Made by a program: the position numbers and the translations under genes
Part shown: piece after piece, positions 45,418 to 54,737 of the stretch
Layout: each line of letters opens with the position of its first letter
Position numbering within the stretch: the first letter of the stretch is position 1
Notes under the pieces: generated by a model
Told to the model about the DNA's origin: nothing
The model's input: the letters and a program-made list of their open reading frames with translations, nothing else
The model's database searches: none
Assembly (NCBI GenBank): GCA_023443225.1
Contig: JAEZVF010000022.1
Span: forward strand, 1-64,000
Reading direction: 5' to 3'
Origin: Bacillota bacterium
GTDB lineage: Bacteria; Bacillota; Clostridia; Lachnospirales; Lachnospiraceae
Length of the DNA: 64,000 bases

Positions 45418-46737
45418 ATGGAATTATTTCGCACTTTTAAATATCCAGCCAATATATTCTGGGAAGTAACTCCCATGTGCAATCATAATTGTGTGCATTG
45501 CTTTAATTACTGGCGAACTGATTCAGAAGAAACAAGTGAAATAAATTTATCGAGTAATGCTGTTGATTATCTTTTATTAACTCACAAGATTATGGAACTT
45601 AACCCTGTCAGAGTTGTTATAACGGGTGGTGAACCATTTCTAGTTTGGGATAAGATATTCCCTTGTATACAGCTAATGAGAAGCAAAGGTTTGGAAGTGT
45701 CAATAAATACGAATGTAACTTTGATTACAGATGAAATAGCACGGTATCTGGCAAAAGAAAACATTTCTCTGTTTGTCTCTTTTCCTTGCCATGATAACTC
45801 TATTTGCGATTGTATCACGGATGTTGAGGGTTCTCATCATAATATATTGAATGGATTAGATATTCTCACACGTAACCACGTTAATTTTACCTGCAATATG
45901 GTAATTTCAAACAAAAATATTGATTACACTGAAGAAACTGTACTTTTTTTGAAAGAACGATATCAAATAAAAAGAATGACTTTTTCACGAGTAGGAAAAC
46001 CTATAAATGCAGCAGATTCTTTTGATTCATGGCTTCTTGATAGGAAAGGCATAAGAAAACTAATCGAATTAAGTGTTGCTATTAGTAAAAAGCACCATGT
46101 ATCCATCAACGCATCATCACCTTATCCTAGTTGTGCTCTTGATTCGCAAGAGGAGTATGACATATTTGGAGGTCAAAGATTATGCAGTGCTGGTAAATCC
46201 AGCTGTGTTATTGCTAGCGATGGTAGCGTAAAAGCGTGTCCTAGAGACAGTAAAATCTATGGTAATCTCCTTGAAATTCAATTTAAAGAAATTTGGGAAG
46301 GCATGGCTGAATGGAGGAATGAGGAATTCTATCCTAAGGAGTGTCGAGAATGTAATTTCTTTTCTTCCTGTCTCGGAGGATGTCGTGCTGATCAACTTGC
46401 AAACACAGAACATTGCAGTGGTCTGGATTCAGCTGTACGTTTAGAACAATTACCTCTTGCTTTTGAGAAAAATAAAATAGTAACTTCTATTTTGAAAATG
46501 GATGATAAGTTTACAGTTCCGGATGGTATTCGATGGGATCAGGATTACGATGGCTACCGTATGTCACTCTTAGGAAAACACACCTATATAAAGGAATCTG
46601 CTTATCTTTTTTTTATTAATACACCGCAATTTACATTAAAAGAATTTGCAAAGCATTTTACATATGATTATGAAACTGCTGCAAAAATCGTTCAATATCT
46701 TCTTACCTCTAATCTCTTAAACATACAAAAACATTGA
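45418..46737 (+). CDS. Radical SAM/SPASM peptide maturase with C-terminal RRE-like region
   Basis: A 439 aa enzyme. The radical SAM cluster motif CxxxCxxC is at Cys21, 25 and 28 (TPMCNHNCVHC), with TGGEP at 69-73 for SAM binding. A complete SPASM pattern follows: Cys256-x12-Gly269-x4-Cys274, then Cys309-x2-Cys312-x5-Cys318-x3-Cys322, then Cys333, which should hold two extra iron-sulfur clusters. Residues ~370-439 (YRMSLLGKHTYIKESAYLFF...FAKHFTYDYETAAKIVQYL) look like a PqqD-type winged-helix recognition domain. It probably installs thioether or other radical-made links in the peptide encoded just upstream. GGAGA lies 12 bases before the ATG. No protease or ABC exporter gene is adjacent. Confidence 0.88.
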   Translation: MELFRTFKYPANIFWEVTPMCNHNCVHCFNYWRTDSEETSEINLSSNAVDYLLLTHKIMELNPVRVVITGGEPFLVWDKIFPCIQLMRSKGLEVSINTNVTLITDEIARYLAKENISLFVSFPCHDNSICDCITDVEGSHHNILNGLDILTRNHVNFTCNMVISNKNIDYTEETVLFLKERYQIKRMTFSRVGKPINAADSFDSWLLDRKGIRKLIELSVAISKKHHVSINASSPYPSCALDSQEEYDIFGGQRLCSAGKSSCVIASDGSVKACPRDSKIYGNLLEIQFKEIWEGMAEWRNEEFYPKECRECNFFSSCLGGCRADQLANTEHCSGLDSAVRLEQLPLAFEKNKIVTSILKMDDKFTVPDGIRWDQDYDGYRMSLLGKHTYIKESAYLFFINTPQFTLKEFAKHFTYDYETAAKIVQYLLTSNLLNIQKH

Positions 46738-46743
46738 TGTTTC

Positions 46744-46785
46744 AACTCCCCTGTCTCGCTTTCATATGAGACTAGGGGAGTTTTT
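46744..46785 (+). terminator. Terminator of the radical SAM peptide operon
   Basis: AACTCCCCTGTCTC pairs with GAGACTAGGGGAGTT, followed by T residues; it closes the two-gene unit. Confidence 0.9.
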
Positions 46786-46856
46786 CATGTGTATATGAAT
46801 GGTTTTCCAACCTATCTCATATAATTAGCTAAGACATACTGAAAAAGGAATGGTAT

Positions 46857-49619
46857 ATGCAGAAAGAAAATAAAATCTACTGGCACAGCATAAGTAAGGA
46901 GGAGGCAGTTAAAAATCTGCAAAGTTCCATGGATTGTGGATTATCAAAAAAGGAAGTACTTAAAAGACAGAAAACTTATGGCTTAAATATATTAGAAGCG
47001 AAAAAGAAAAAAAGTGTTATCATTAAATTCTTTGATCAGTTTTCTGACTTTATGATTATTACCTTAATCTGTGCTGCTTTTATATCATTTTTAGTTTCTC
47101 TCTTAAACGGCGAATTGGACTTTGTTGATCCAATTATCATTCTTCTCATCATAACCTTAAATGCAATACTCGGGGTGTTGCAGGAAACAAAAGCCGAAAA
47201 GTCATTGGAAGCCTTACAGAAAATGTCTGCTCCCAATGCACATGTTTTACGTGATAGCATGATTACTACCGTAGATGCGAAAGAATTAGTACCCGGAGAT
47301 ATTATTTACCTTGAGACCGGATATTTCGTCCCGGCAGATGCTAGGTTATTATCTTCCGTAAACCTAAAGGTGGAAGAAGCCTCTCTTACTGGAGAATCCC
47401 ATCCAGTAGAAAAAGATGCTGAGATACGATTAGACAAAGATACTTTACTCGCAGACCGTCATAACATGATTATGGCAACCTGTATCGTAACCTACGGTAG
47501 AGGAACTGCCATTGTTACTTCAACCGGAATGCAAACAGAAGTCGGACATATCGCAAAACTCATCATGGAAGATGATACGCCTATGACTCCCCTTCAAAAG
47601 AGGTTGGCTAAAACAGGCAAAGCTCTGGGTATCGCTGCTTTACTAATCTGTATCGTCATTTTTTTAATTGGTATTCTAAAAAGCAGGCCCGTTTTTGATA
47701 TGTTTATGACGGCAGTAAGTCTTGCGGTTGCTGCAATTCCTGAAGGGCTTCCGGCTATCGTTACCATAATGCTGTCGTTAGGGGTTCAACGAATGGCCAA
47801 AAAAAATGCCGTAATTCGGAAGCTTCCAGCCGTTGAAACCTTAGGAAGCGCAACTGTGATCTGTTCAGATAAAACTGGAACACTGACTCAGAACAAAATG
47901 ACCGTTACAGAGATTGCTTCGATTCAGGGAAAAGAACCGGCATATAGTTCAAATAGCCAGTTTCTTCTTACACTTAGTTCTCTTTGTAACGATTCTATCC
48001 TGCAGATAACTGACAAAGGAAAGAAAAAAGAAGTTCAGGCAACCGGGGAACCTACCGAAAAAGCTTTTATTATGGCTGCTTACCAAAATGGCATACTAAA
48101 ACCCAAATTAGATTTAAACAATCCCCGAATTTATGAAATCCCCTTTGATTCTACCAGAAAACTAATGACTACTGTTCATAAATATGCGAATGGCGCAGTC
48201 CGAAGCATTACAAAAGGTGCATTTGATGTACTGATCGACAAATGCACTTACATATATCAAAACGGAAGACAGTATCCCATCACCAGTCAGCATGTAAAAT
48301 TTCTAAATAAACAAAACCAGTCCATGGCGGAACGTGCGCTACGTGTAATTGCTGTTGCTTATCACGATATTCCTTCCTCCGAAATAACTCACCGTAGTAC
48401 AACTTCCAAGGATAATGGTAGTATGGAATTCAAGTATCCATTGGAAGAAAATTTAACCTTAGTCGGCCTGATTGGATTAATTGATCCTCCGAGAGAGGAA
48501 GTGGCTGATGCTGTACTAACCTGTCAAATGGCAGGAATAAAACCAGTTATGATAACTGGAGATCACGTTACAACTGCCTGTGCCATTGCAAGAGAATTAG
48601 GTATTATGACTTCTGCTGATTTAGCCATGACGGGTGCTGAGCTTTCACAGATTGATAATAATACTTTGATAGAACAAATTCCTAGGTACCGTGTGTTTGC
48701 AAGGGTTTCACCGGAACATAAGGTAAGAATTGTAAAAGCCTTTCAGTCACGCGGCGAAGTAGTTGCCATGACAGGGGATGGAGTGAATGATGCCCCTGCT
48801 TTAAAAACAGCCGATATCGGATGTGCCATGGGTATTACCGGTACAGATGTTGCGAAAAATGCTGCAGATATGATTCTTACAGATGATAATTTTGCAACAA
48901 TTGTATCAGCTGTACGAGAAGGTCGAGGTATCTATGATAATATTAAAAAAGCAATTCATTTCTTATTATCCTGTAATGTAGGCGAGATTATTACGATATT
49001 TGTTGCCATATTATTCGGTCTTCCTTCTCCACTTTTGGCAGTTCAGCTTCTTTGGGTGAACTTAGTTACTGATTCACTTCCTGCTATATCCCTTGGTGTT
49101 GAACCAGCAGCAAAGGACATCATGAAGAAAAAGCCAATTTCCCCAGACAAAGGAATGTTCGCAGACGGACTGATTTTTAAAATTATATTTGAAGGTACAA
49201 TGATAGGCAGCTTGGCACTTTTAGCTTTCATTATAGGAATACGGGTATATGACAGTAAGTTAATTGCCGACCCGATGCTTCGGCATGGAAACACTGTAAT
49301 GATTGCATCTGCAATTACTCCGAAGGTCGGCCGTACCATGGCTTTTGCCGTATTAAGCCTTTCACAACTCTTTCATTCCTTCAATATGCGCAGTGAGCAT
49401 AAGTTGAGTACCATCGGGTTATTCTCTAACCCAAAACTGTTACTATCATTTTTTGTATGCTCATTTCTACAGATTATAGTAATTACCATCAAACCCCTTG
49501 CCACTATTTTCAAAGTAGTACCATTAACTCCTGCACAATGGTCGATAGTTCTTTTGATGTCCTTCTTGCCCATTGTAGTAGTGGAATTCCAAAAATCTAA
49601 AAAACAGCCTATGAAGTGA
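46857..49619 (+). CDS. P-type Ca2+-ATPase (PacL/SERCA-like)
   Basis: A 920 aa cation pump that probably exports Ca2+. The phosphorylation site is CSDKTGTLTQNKM, the actuator loop is LTGESHPVEK, the hinge is MTGDGVNDAPALKTADIG, and the M4 ion-site motif is AAIPEGLPAIVT, typical of type IIA pumps. Ten membrane helices are expected; the C-terminal four end near residue 910. AAAGGAA lies about nine bases before the ATG. Single gene with a shared terminator downstream. Confidence 0.94.
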   Translation: MQKENKIYWHSISKEEAVKNLQSSMDCGLSKKEVLKRQKTYGLNILEAKKKKSVIIKFFDQFSDFMIITLICAAFISFLVSLLNGELDFVDPIIILLIITLNAILGVLQETKAEKSLEALQKMSAPNAHVLRDSMITTVDAKELVPGDIIYLETGYFVPADARLLSSVNLKVEEASLTGESHPVEKDAEIRLDKDTLLADRHNMIMATCIVTYGRGTAIVTSTGMQTEVGHIAKLIMEDDTPMTPLQKRLAKTGKALGIAALLICIVIFLIGILKSRPVFDMFMTAVSLAVAAIPEGLPAIVTIMLSLGVQRMAKKNAVIRKLPAVETLGSATVICSDKTGTLTQNKMTVTEIASIQGKEPAYSSNSQFLLTLSSLCNDSILQITDKGKKKEVQATGEPTEKAFIMAAYQNGILKPKLDLNNPRIYEIPFDSTRKLMTTVHKYANGAVRSITKGAFDVLIDKCTYIYQNGRQYPITSQHVKFLNKQNQSMAERALRVIAVAYHDIPSSEITHRSTTSKDNGSMEFKYPLEENLTLVGLIGLIDPPREEVADAVLTCQMAGIKPVMITGDHVTTACAIARELGIMTSADLAMTGAELSQIDNNTLIEQIPRYRVFARVSPEHKVRIVKAFQSRGEVVAMTGDGVNDAPALKTADIGCAMGITGTDVAKNAADMILTDDNFATIVSAVREGRGIYDNIKKAIHFLLSCNVGEIITIFVAILFGLPSPLLAVQLLWVNLVTDSLPAISLGVEPAAKDIMKKKPISPDKGMFADGLIFKIIFEGTMIGSLALLAFIIGIRVYDSKLIADPMLRHGNTVMIASAITPKVGRTMAFAVLSLSQLFHSFNMRSEHKLSTIGLFSNPKLLLSFFVCSFLQIIVITIKPLATIFKVVPLTPAQWSIVLLMSFLPIVVVEFQKSKKQPMK

Positions 49620-49665
49620 TCATTCACACGCTATTTTTTTAAAAAGTAATAAACTTCACTAACGT

Positions 49666-49699
49666 GAAAGAGGTGCCACAATTTTGTGACACCTCTTTC
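49666..49699. terminator. Terminator between the P-ATPase gene and oppA
   Basis: GAAAGAGGTGCCACA pairs with TGTGACACCTCTTTC (one mismatch) around a 4-base loop; usable from both sides. Confidence 0.85.
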
Positions 49700-49711
49700 T
49701 GTATTCATTAA

Positions 49712-51391
49712 TTATTCCGCTACACTGGTATGCATAAAGTATTTAAAGCCTAATGGTGAAGAATAGAATCCTTGTAATTTATCTGATTTCAAATATAAAT
49801 CAGTATAGAAGTAAATAGGTATAATCGGCATATCTTTTGCAAGAATTGCTTCTGCCTTATGCATTAAATCAATTCTTTCACTTCTATCAGAAGATGCTTT
49901 CACCTTTGCAATTAAATCATCATATTCTTTATTGCTATATTGTGCATCATTATTACCACCACCGGTTACCCACATATCAAGGAAGGAAATTGGATCATTA
50001 TAATCTGCTAACCAACCATGACGGGCAACTTGATAATCTCCACTGTTTCTGGTGTCAATAAATACAGCCCAGTCTTGGGAAGATATAGTAGCATTAACGC
50101 CTAATTCCTGTTGCCACATATAAATAACTGCTTCTGCAATGGATTCATGTCCTGGATTAATCATTAATTCAATGGTAGGAAAACCTTCTCCATTCGCAAA
50201 TCCTGCATCTGCTAAAAGCTGTTTTGCTTCAGCAACATTTGCTTCATAATCTGCTGGATCAACACTGTACCACTTTTCAGCCACTTCATGGAATTCTGTA
50301 GCGGCATCAACATCAGACAAACCGGTTGCTACAAAAGTATCTGCTGGCTGTTGTCCACCTTTTGCTACGGATTCAACAAGATAGTTTCTGTCAATCGCTA
50401 AAGATAATGCCTTTCTTACTTTCGCATCCTTTAGTACTTCATCCTTAACATTCAAGCATAGGAAGTAGGTACCTAACTGTCCTTCAATAAATAAACCGTT
50501 ATTCGTCATTCTTTCGATTTCTTCACTTGGTAGATCATCTCCAAGTAAGATTTCTCCATTTTCAAAAGAAGCAAGTATAGTATTTTTATCCTCCATTAAA
50601 TGGAAGTTAATCGTATCTGGACCCAATTCGTTAACACCATAATAATTGGCATTTTTCTTCATAACGATCATGGATTGATGTTCCCAAGAATCAACTACAT
50701 ACGGTCCATTACCAATATAAGTGGATGGATCCTGGAACCAAGTATCAGGGTTAGCAGACACAATGTCTTCTCTTAGTGGATACGTAGTAGGGAATGCAGC
50801 TATTTCTAAAAAATATGGTGTAGCTACTGCCAAAGTTACTTCAAAGGTCTTAGCATCAATTGCCTTAACACCTAATTCAGATTTATCCAATGTTCCTGCC
50901 ATAATTTCATTTGCATTCTTAACCATGTCAATCATGTAGTTATAATCAGATGCTGTTGTAGGATCAACTAATCTTTGCCAGGAATATACAAATGAGTCAG
51001 CTGTTAAATCGGTACCATCTGACCACTTAGCATCACCACGAATTTTGAATGTATATACTAATCCATCCTCACTAACTTCATAGCTTTCAGCAGCGGCTTC
51101 AACAATGTTTCCCTCACTGTCTAATTTCATCAATCCTTCAAAGGTATGATTAACGTAAGTACCTCCATCTACTGCTGTGTTTTTAGTCGGATCCAAAGTT
51201 TCTGGTTCCGGTCCTACACTTACATCGATAGCAAACTCATCGTTTTGATTCTCAGTATTTGTGTTGTTTTCTGCTTCGGTATTTGTTCCATCCGTCACAG
51301 GTTCTTTTTTACCACAACCTGAAACTACGGTTGCAAGTAACATGGTTAATGCTAAGAACATAACCAATGACTTCTTCATATGACTTTTCAT
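49712..51391 (-). CDS. oppA: Oligopeptide-binding lipoprotein
   Basis: Extracellular substrate-binding protein of the peptide importer. The signal peptide ends in a lipobox with Cys26 (TVVSGCGKK), followed by an Asn/Thr/Glu-rich linker. The mature part is a family 5 binding protein (GPEPETLDPTKNTAVDGGTY, YTFKIRGDAKWSDGTDLTADSFVYSWQR, NPGHESIAEAVIYMWQQELG). Length is 559 aa. GAGGAG lies six bases before the ATG. It is last in the oppBCDFA order and is separated from oppF by 280 bases of repeats, so it may have extra transcription of its own. Confidence 0.93.
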   Translation of the reverse strand: MKSHMKKSLVMFLALTMLLATVVSGCGKKEPVTDGTNTEAENNTNTENQNDEFAIDVSVGPEPETLDPTKNTAVDGGTYVNHTFEGLMKLDSEGNIVEAAAESYEVSEDGLVYTFKIRGDAKWSDGTDLTADSFVYSWQRLVDPTTASDYNYMIDMVKNANEIMAGTLDKSELGVKAIDAKTFEVTLAVATPYFLEIAAFPTTYPLREDIVSANPDTWFQDPSTYIGNGPYVVDSWEHQSMIVMKKNANYYGVNELGPDTINFHLMEDKNTILASFENGEILLGDDLPSEEIERMTNNGLFIEGQLGTYFLCLNVKDEVLKDAKVRKALSLAIDRNYLVESVAKGGQQPADTFVATGLSDVDAATEFHEVAEKWYSVDPADYEANVAEAKQLLADAGFANGEGFPTIELMINPGHESIAEAVIYMWQQELGVNATISSQDWAVFIDTRNSGDYQVARHGWLADYNDPISFLDMWVTGGGNNDAQYSNKEYDDLIAKVKASSDRSERIDLMHKAEAILAKDMPIIPIYFYTDLYLKSDKLQGFYSSPLGFKYFMHTSVAE

Positions 51392-51487
51392 TTTTTTCTC
51401 CTCTTTTCTGCTCGTTTTATTATGCTAAATAGCATTCTGTACTTCATCTTTTCGTACTTATATAGAAACAGGAAGGATAGATAGTTA

Positions 51488-51555
51488 CAATTGCTATCGC
51501 TTATTCTAATGCGATTGCAATTGCTATCGCTTATTCTAATGCGATTGCGATTGCA
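51488..51555. repeat. 30-base tandem repeat, two copies plus a partial
   Basis: CAATTGCTATCGCTTATTCT... occurs at 51488 and again at 51518 without change, then a partial GCGATTGCAATT. The junction GCGATTGCAATTGCTATCGC is a near-palindrome. It lies between oppF and oppA. Confidence 0.8.
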
Positions 51556-51619
51556 ATTATCCTCACTGTAGCTATCTTCTCAATACATAGAATACCCATT
51601 CTTATTCTTTCTATGTTTT

Positions 51620-51680
51620 ATCATGAACATAAAACATGTTCATGATCTTGTTGCCCAATTTTTCGTTTTCATTAAATCAT
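51620..51680. repeat. Third copy of the ATCATGAA/TTCATGAT repeat
   Basis: ATCATGAACATAAAACATG followed by TTCATGATCTTGTTG and a TTTCGTTTTCATTA block resembles the copies at 21309-21410. It overlaps the 3' end of oppF. Confidence 0.55.
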
Positions 51681-52643
51681 GTGGCATGCTGCAAAATGCC
51701 CATTTCCGTAATCTTTTAAGGAAGGTGCCTGTTCAGCACATAACTTTGTAGCATGAGGACACCTAGTTCGGAAAGTACAACCGCTTGGTGGATTTAAAGG
51801 ACTTGGAATATCTCCATTTAAGATAATTCGTTTTTTGTTTCTGCTTGCTTTTGGGTCTGCAATTGGTATTGCGGAAAGCAAGGTCTGTGTGTACGGATGC
51901 AATGGGTTTTTATATAATTCCTTACTGTCCGTTAATTCTACAAGATGGCCCAAATACATAACACCAATTCGATTACTGATATGTTTCACAATAGACAAAT
52001 CATGTGCTATGAAAAGGTAGGTAAACCCTTTTTCAGCTTGCAAATCTTCTAACATATTTACTATTTGAGCTTGTATTGATACATCTAATGCGGATACCGG
52101 CTCATCACAAACAATAAATTCCGGATCTACAGCAAGTGCTCGTGCTATTCCAATTCTCTGACGTTGTCCCCCGGAAAACTCATGAGGAAAACGGTTTGCG
52201 TGTTCTTTATTTAATCCAACCGTTTCTAATAATTTATAGATTTTTTCAATACGATCCTTCTTGGAGGAATACATTTTATGGATATCAAGAGGTTCACCAA
52301 CAATATCCGATACCGTCATTCGAGGATCCAGTGATGCATAGGGATCCTGAAAAATAATCTGCATCTTTTTTCTAAAGCTTTTCATATCAGCCTTTGTAAT
52401 ATCCTCACCGTTATATAGGATCGTTCCTTCGGTTGGTTCATGTAAACGTATAATAGTTCTACCGAGTGTTGTCTTACCACAGCCACTTTCTCCAACCAAT
52501 CCTAAAGTTTCACCCTTTTTTATAAACAAACTTACATCATCAACTGCTTTCACAGTAGAAGTTTTGAATCCGGATTTGATGGGAAAGTATTTCTTTAGAT
52601 TCTTGATTTCAATTAGATTTTTGTTACTGTTATTTGTTCCCAC
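51672..52643 (-). CDS. oppF: Oligopeptide ABC transporter ATP-binding protein
   Basis: ATPase subunit, 323 aa. Walker A GESGCGKTT, signature FSGGQRQR, Walker B FIVCDEPVSALD, switch His IAHDLSIVKH, and the C-terminal Opp zinc/Fe-S type cysteines (PPSGCTFRTRCPHATKLC). The start is taken as GTG at 52643, since AAAGGAGG lies about nine bases before it and overlaps the ATG seven codons upstream. It overlaps oppD by 14 bases. Confidence 0.93.
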   Translation of the reverse strand: MGTNNSNKNLIEIKNLKKYFPIKSGFKTSTVKAVDDVSLFIKKGETLGLVGESGCGKTTLGRTIIRLHEPTEGTILYNGEDITKADMKSFRKKMQIIFQDPYASLDPRMTVSDIVGEPLDIHKMYSSKKDRIEKIYKLLETVGLNKEHANRFPHEFSGGQRQRIGIARALAVDPEFIVCDEPVSALDVSIQAQIVNMLEDLQAEKGFTYLFIAHDLSIVKHISNRIGVMYLGHLVELTDSKELYKNPLHPYTQTLLSAIPIADPKASRNKKRIILNGDIPSPLNPPSGCTFRTRCPHATKLCAEQAPSLKDYGNGHFAACHMI

Positions 52644-53661
52644 TTTGTGATACCTCCTTTTCATATGCTTCTTTGACTGCCAACCAGCAGAGAGCTTGAT
52701 GTCCGTCAGATATATTGCAAGCAGGTGGTACTTTTTCCGTACATATCTTCATACAATTGTTACATCTAGGTGCAAAGGCACAACCCTTAGGTGGATTAAT
52801 TAAATCCACAGGATTACCTTCAATTGGCACCAGACGTTCATGTTCTTCCGAATTAATCTTTGGCATAGATTTTAACAATCCCCAGGTATACGGGTGTTTT
52901 GGTTCATAAAATATTTCATCAATGGTGCCGGTCTCAATTATATTTCCAGCATACATAACGGCTACTTTATCACAAATATCTGCTATTACACCAAGATCAT
53001 GGGTAATAAATATAATACTCATATTGGTCTTAGAACGTAATTCTTTCAATAATTCAATAATTTGTGCTTGAATTGTAACATCCAAAGCTGTGGTAGGTTC
53101 ATCTGCTATAAGAAGCTTTGGACTGCAAGAAAGAGCCATGGCAATCATAACACGTTGTCTCATACCCCCAGAAAATTCATGAGGATATTGATTAATACGT
53201 TTCTCGGGTTGATTGATTCCAACTAGTTTGAATAGCTCAATCATTCTTGCCTTACGTTCTGCTCTATTCAGTTTTGTATGCTTTTTTAATGCTTCATCAA
53301 TCTGATTGCCAACCGTAAATACAGGATTTAATGAAGTCATAGGATCCTGGAATATCATTCCAATATCTTTTCCTCTTATTTTTAATAACTCTCTATCACT
53401 TAATTTCGTTATTTCTTTTCCATCAAATTCAATGCTTCCCCCAATTACTTTACCGGGTTCGGGTATTATACCCATTAACCCATAGGAGGAAACTGATTTC
53501 CCACTTCCGGATTCTCCTACGATTCCCATAACCTCACCTGGTTTTAACTCATAGGAAATTCCTCTAACCGCTTTCACCTCACCGGCATAAGTAAAGAAGG
53601 AAACTTCAAGATTACTTACTTTTAACAGGTTTTCATTATTTTTCATTTTCTCATCTGACAC
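52630..53661 (-). CDS. oppD: Oligopeptide ABC transporter ATP-binding protein
   Basis: ATPase subunit, 343 aa. Walker A GESGSGKSV, signature FSGGMRQR, Walker B LLIADEPTTALD, switch His FITHDLGVIAD. The C-terminal part has PPKGCAFAPRCNNCMKIC. The start is GTG, with AGGAGG about seven bases upstream. With OppF it powers the importer; both domains are canonical. Confidence 0.94.
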   Translation of the reverse strand: MSDEKMKNNENLLKVSNLEVSFFTYAGEVKAVRGISYELKPGEVMGIVGESGSGKSVSSYGLMGIIPEPGKVIGGSIEFDGKEITKLSDRELLKIRGKDIGMIFQDPMTSLNPVFTVGNQIDEALKKHTKLNRAERKARMIELFKLVGINQPEKRINQYPHEFSGGMRQRVMIAMALSCSPKLLIADEPTTALDVTIQAQIIELLKELRSKTNMSIIFITHDLGVIADICDKVAVMYAGNIIETGTIDEIFYEPKHPYTWGLLKSMPKINSEEHERLVPIEGNPVDLINPPKGCAFAPRCNNCMKICTEKVPPACNISDGHQALCWLAVKEAYEKEVSQSGNK

Positions 53662-53672
53662 GTTTCCACCTC

Positions 53673-54683
53673 CTACTTTTTCAATTTTGGATCTAGTGCA
53701 TCTCGTAACCCATCGCCAAATAAATTAAAAGCCAGTATTATGATACTGATTGCAATTGCTGGAAATAGCAAACGGTACGGATAGGATTGAATTCCATTTA
53801 ATGCTTCTGATGCCAAGCTTCCTAAGCTAGCCATTGGCGCTGCAACTCCTAGACCTAAAAAGCTTAAAAAGGCTTCTGTAAAAATTGCAGACGGTATTTG
53901 AAGCATGGTTGTTACTATCAAAGTTCCGACGCAGTTTGGTAATAAATGCTTTTTTATCAATCTACTGTTATTGGAACCTAATGCTGTCGCTGCATTTACA
54001 TATTCCATTTGTTTTAACTGGAGTACCTGACCACGTACAATCCTTGCCATACCAACCCAGTATAATAAACCATAAACAATAAAAATCGCAACAATTCCTG
54101 GACCCAGTTTTTGAAGTCCGCCAAACAATGTTCCGGTATCAAAAGCCTTTTCCAATGGGGCTTTAATAACAATCTGTAATAAAATTATGATTAAAATATC
54201 TGGTAAGGAATAGATAATCTCAACAATACGCATCATAACATTATCCACTTTTCCGCCTAATAATCCAGAAACAGCACCATAAAGGGATCCCACAAATAAA
54301 ACGATTAGTGCAGATCCAATACCGATAATCAAAGAAATTCTGGAACCAACCATAACACGCACTAAGAGATCACGACCCAATTGGTCTGTACCAAAAGGAT
54401 GTGCAAAACTCGGAGCCATATTCTCGTCTCCTCTTATTTGTTGATCATAAGTATATGGTGACAAGCTTGGTCCTATCAAAGCAAATAGGATAAAAAACAC
54501 AATGATAAAAAGTGCTACCAATGCTATTTTGTTTTGCTTCAATCTTCTCCATGCATCCTTCCAATAACTTGTATTGGCTGTATATTTAACTAAATCTTCC
54601 TTGTCCTGTTTCGATACTGGTGCAAAATCTTCTGGTGATAACTCCATTTGTAAGTTTAATTTTCCTATATTCTGTAATTTCAT
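53673..54683 (-). CDS. oppC: Oligopeptide ABC transporter permease
   Basis: A 336 aa membrane subunit with a polar ~50-residue start, then six helices (IALVALFIIVFFILFALIGPSL; LFPAIAISIIILAFNLFGDGLRDALDPK). The EAA-type loop YVNAATALGSNNSRLIKKHLLPN contacts the ATPases. The C-terminal GDGLRDALDPKLKK is typical of OppC. GGAGG lies just before the ATG. It is 54 bases after oppB. Confidence 0.93.
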   Translation of the reverse strand: MKLQNIGKLNLQMELSPEDFAPVSKQDKEDLVKYTANTSYWKDAWRRLKQNKIALVALFIIVFFILFALIGPSLSPYTYDQQIRGDENMAPSFAHPFGTDQLGRDLLVRVMVGSRISLIIGIGSALIVLFVGSLYGAVSGLLGGKVDNVMMRIVEIIYSLPDILIIILLQIVIKAPLEKAFDTGTLFGGLQKLGPGIVAIFIVYGLLYWVGMARIVRGQVLQLKQMEYVNAATALGSNNSRLIKKHLLPNCVGTLIVTTMLQIPSAIFTEAFLSFLGLGVAAPMASLGSLASEALNGIQSYPYRLLFPAIAISIIILAFNLFGDGLRDALDPKLKK

Positions 54684-54737
54684 TCTTCCTCCATTCTGCC
54701 ATGGTTATTCCGTTGAGACTTTCCATAGCAACTTGTA

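Noticed and set aside
51488..51555. CRISPR-like array
   Set aside because: Only two adjacent identical units with no spacers between them and no cas genes nearby.
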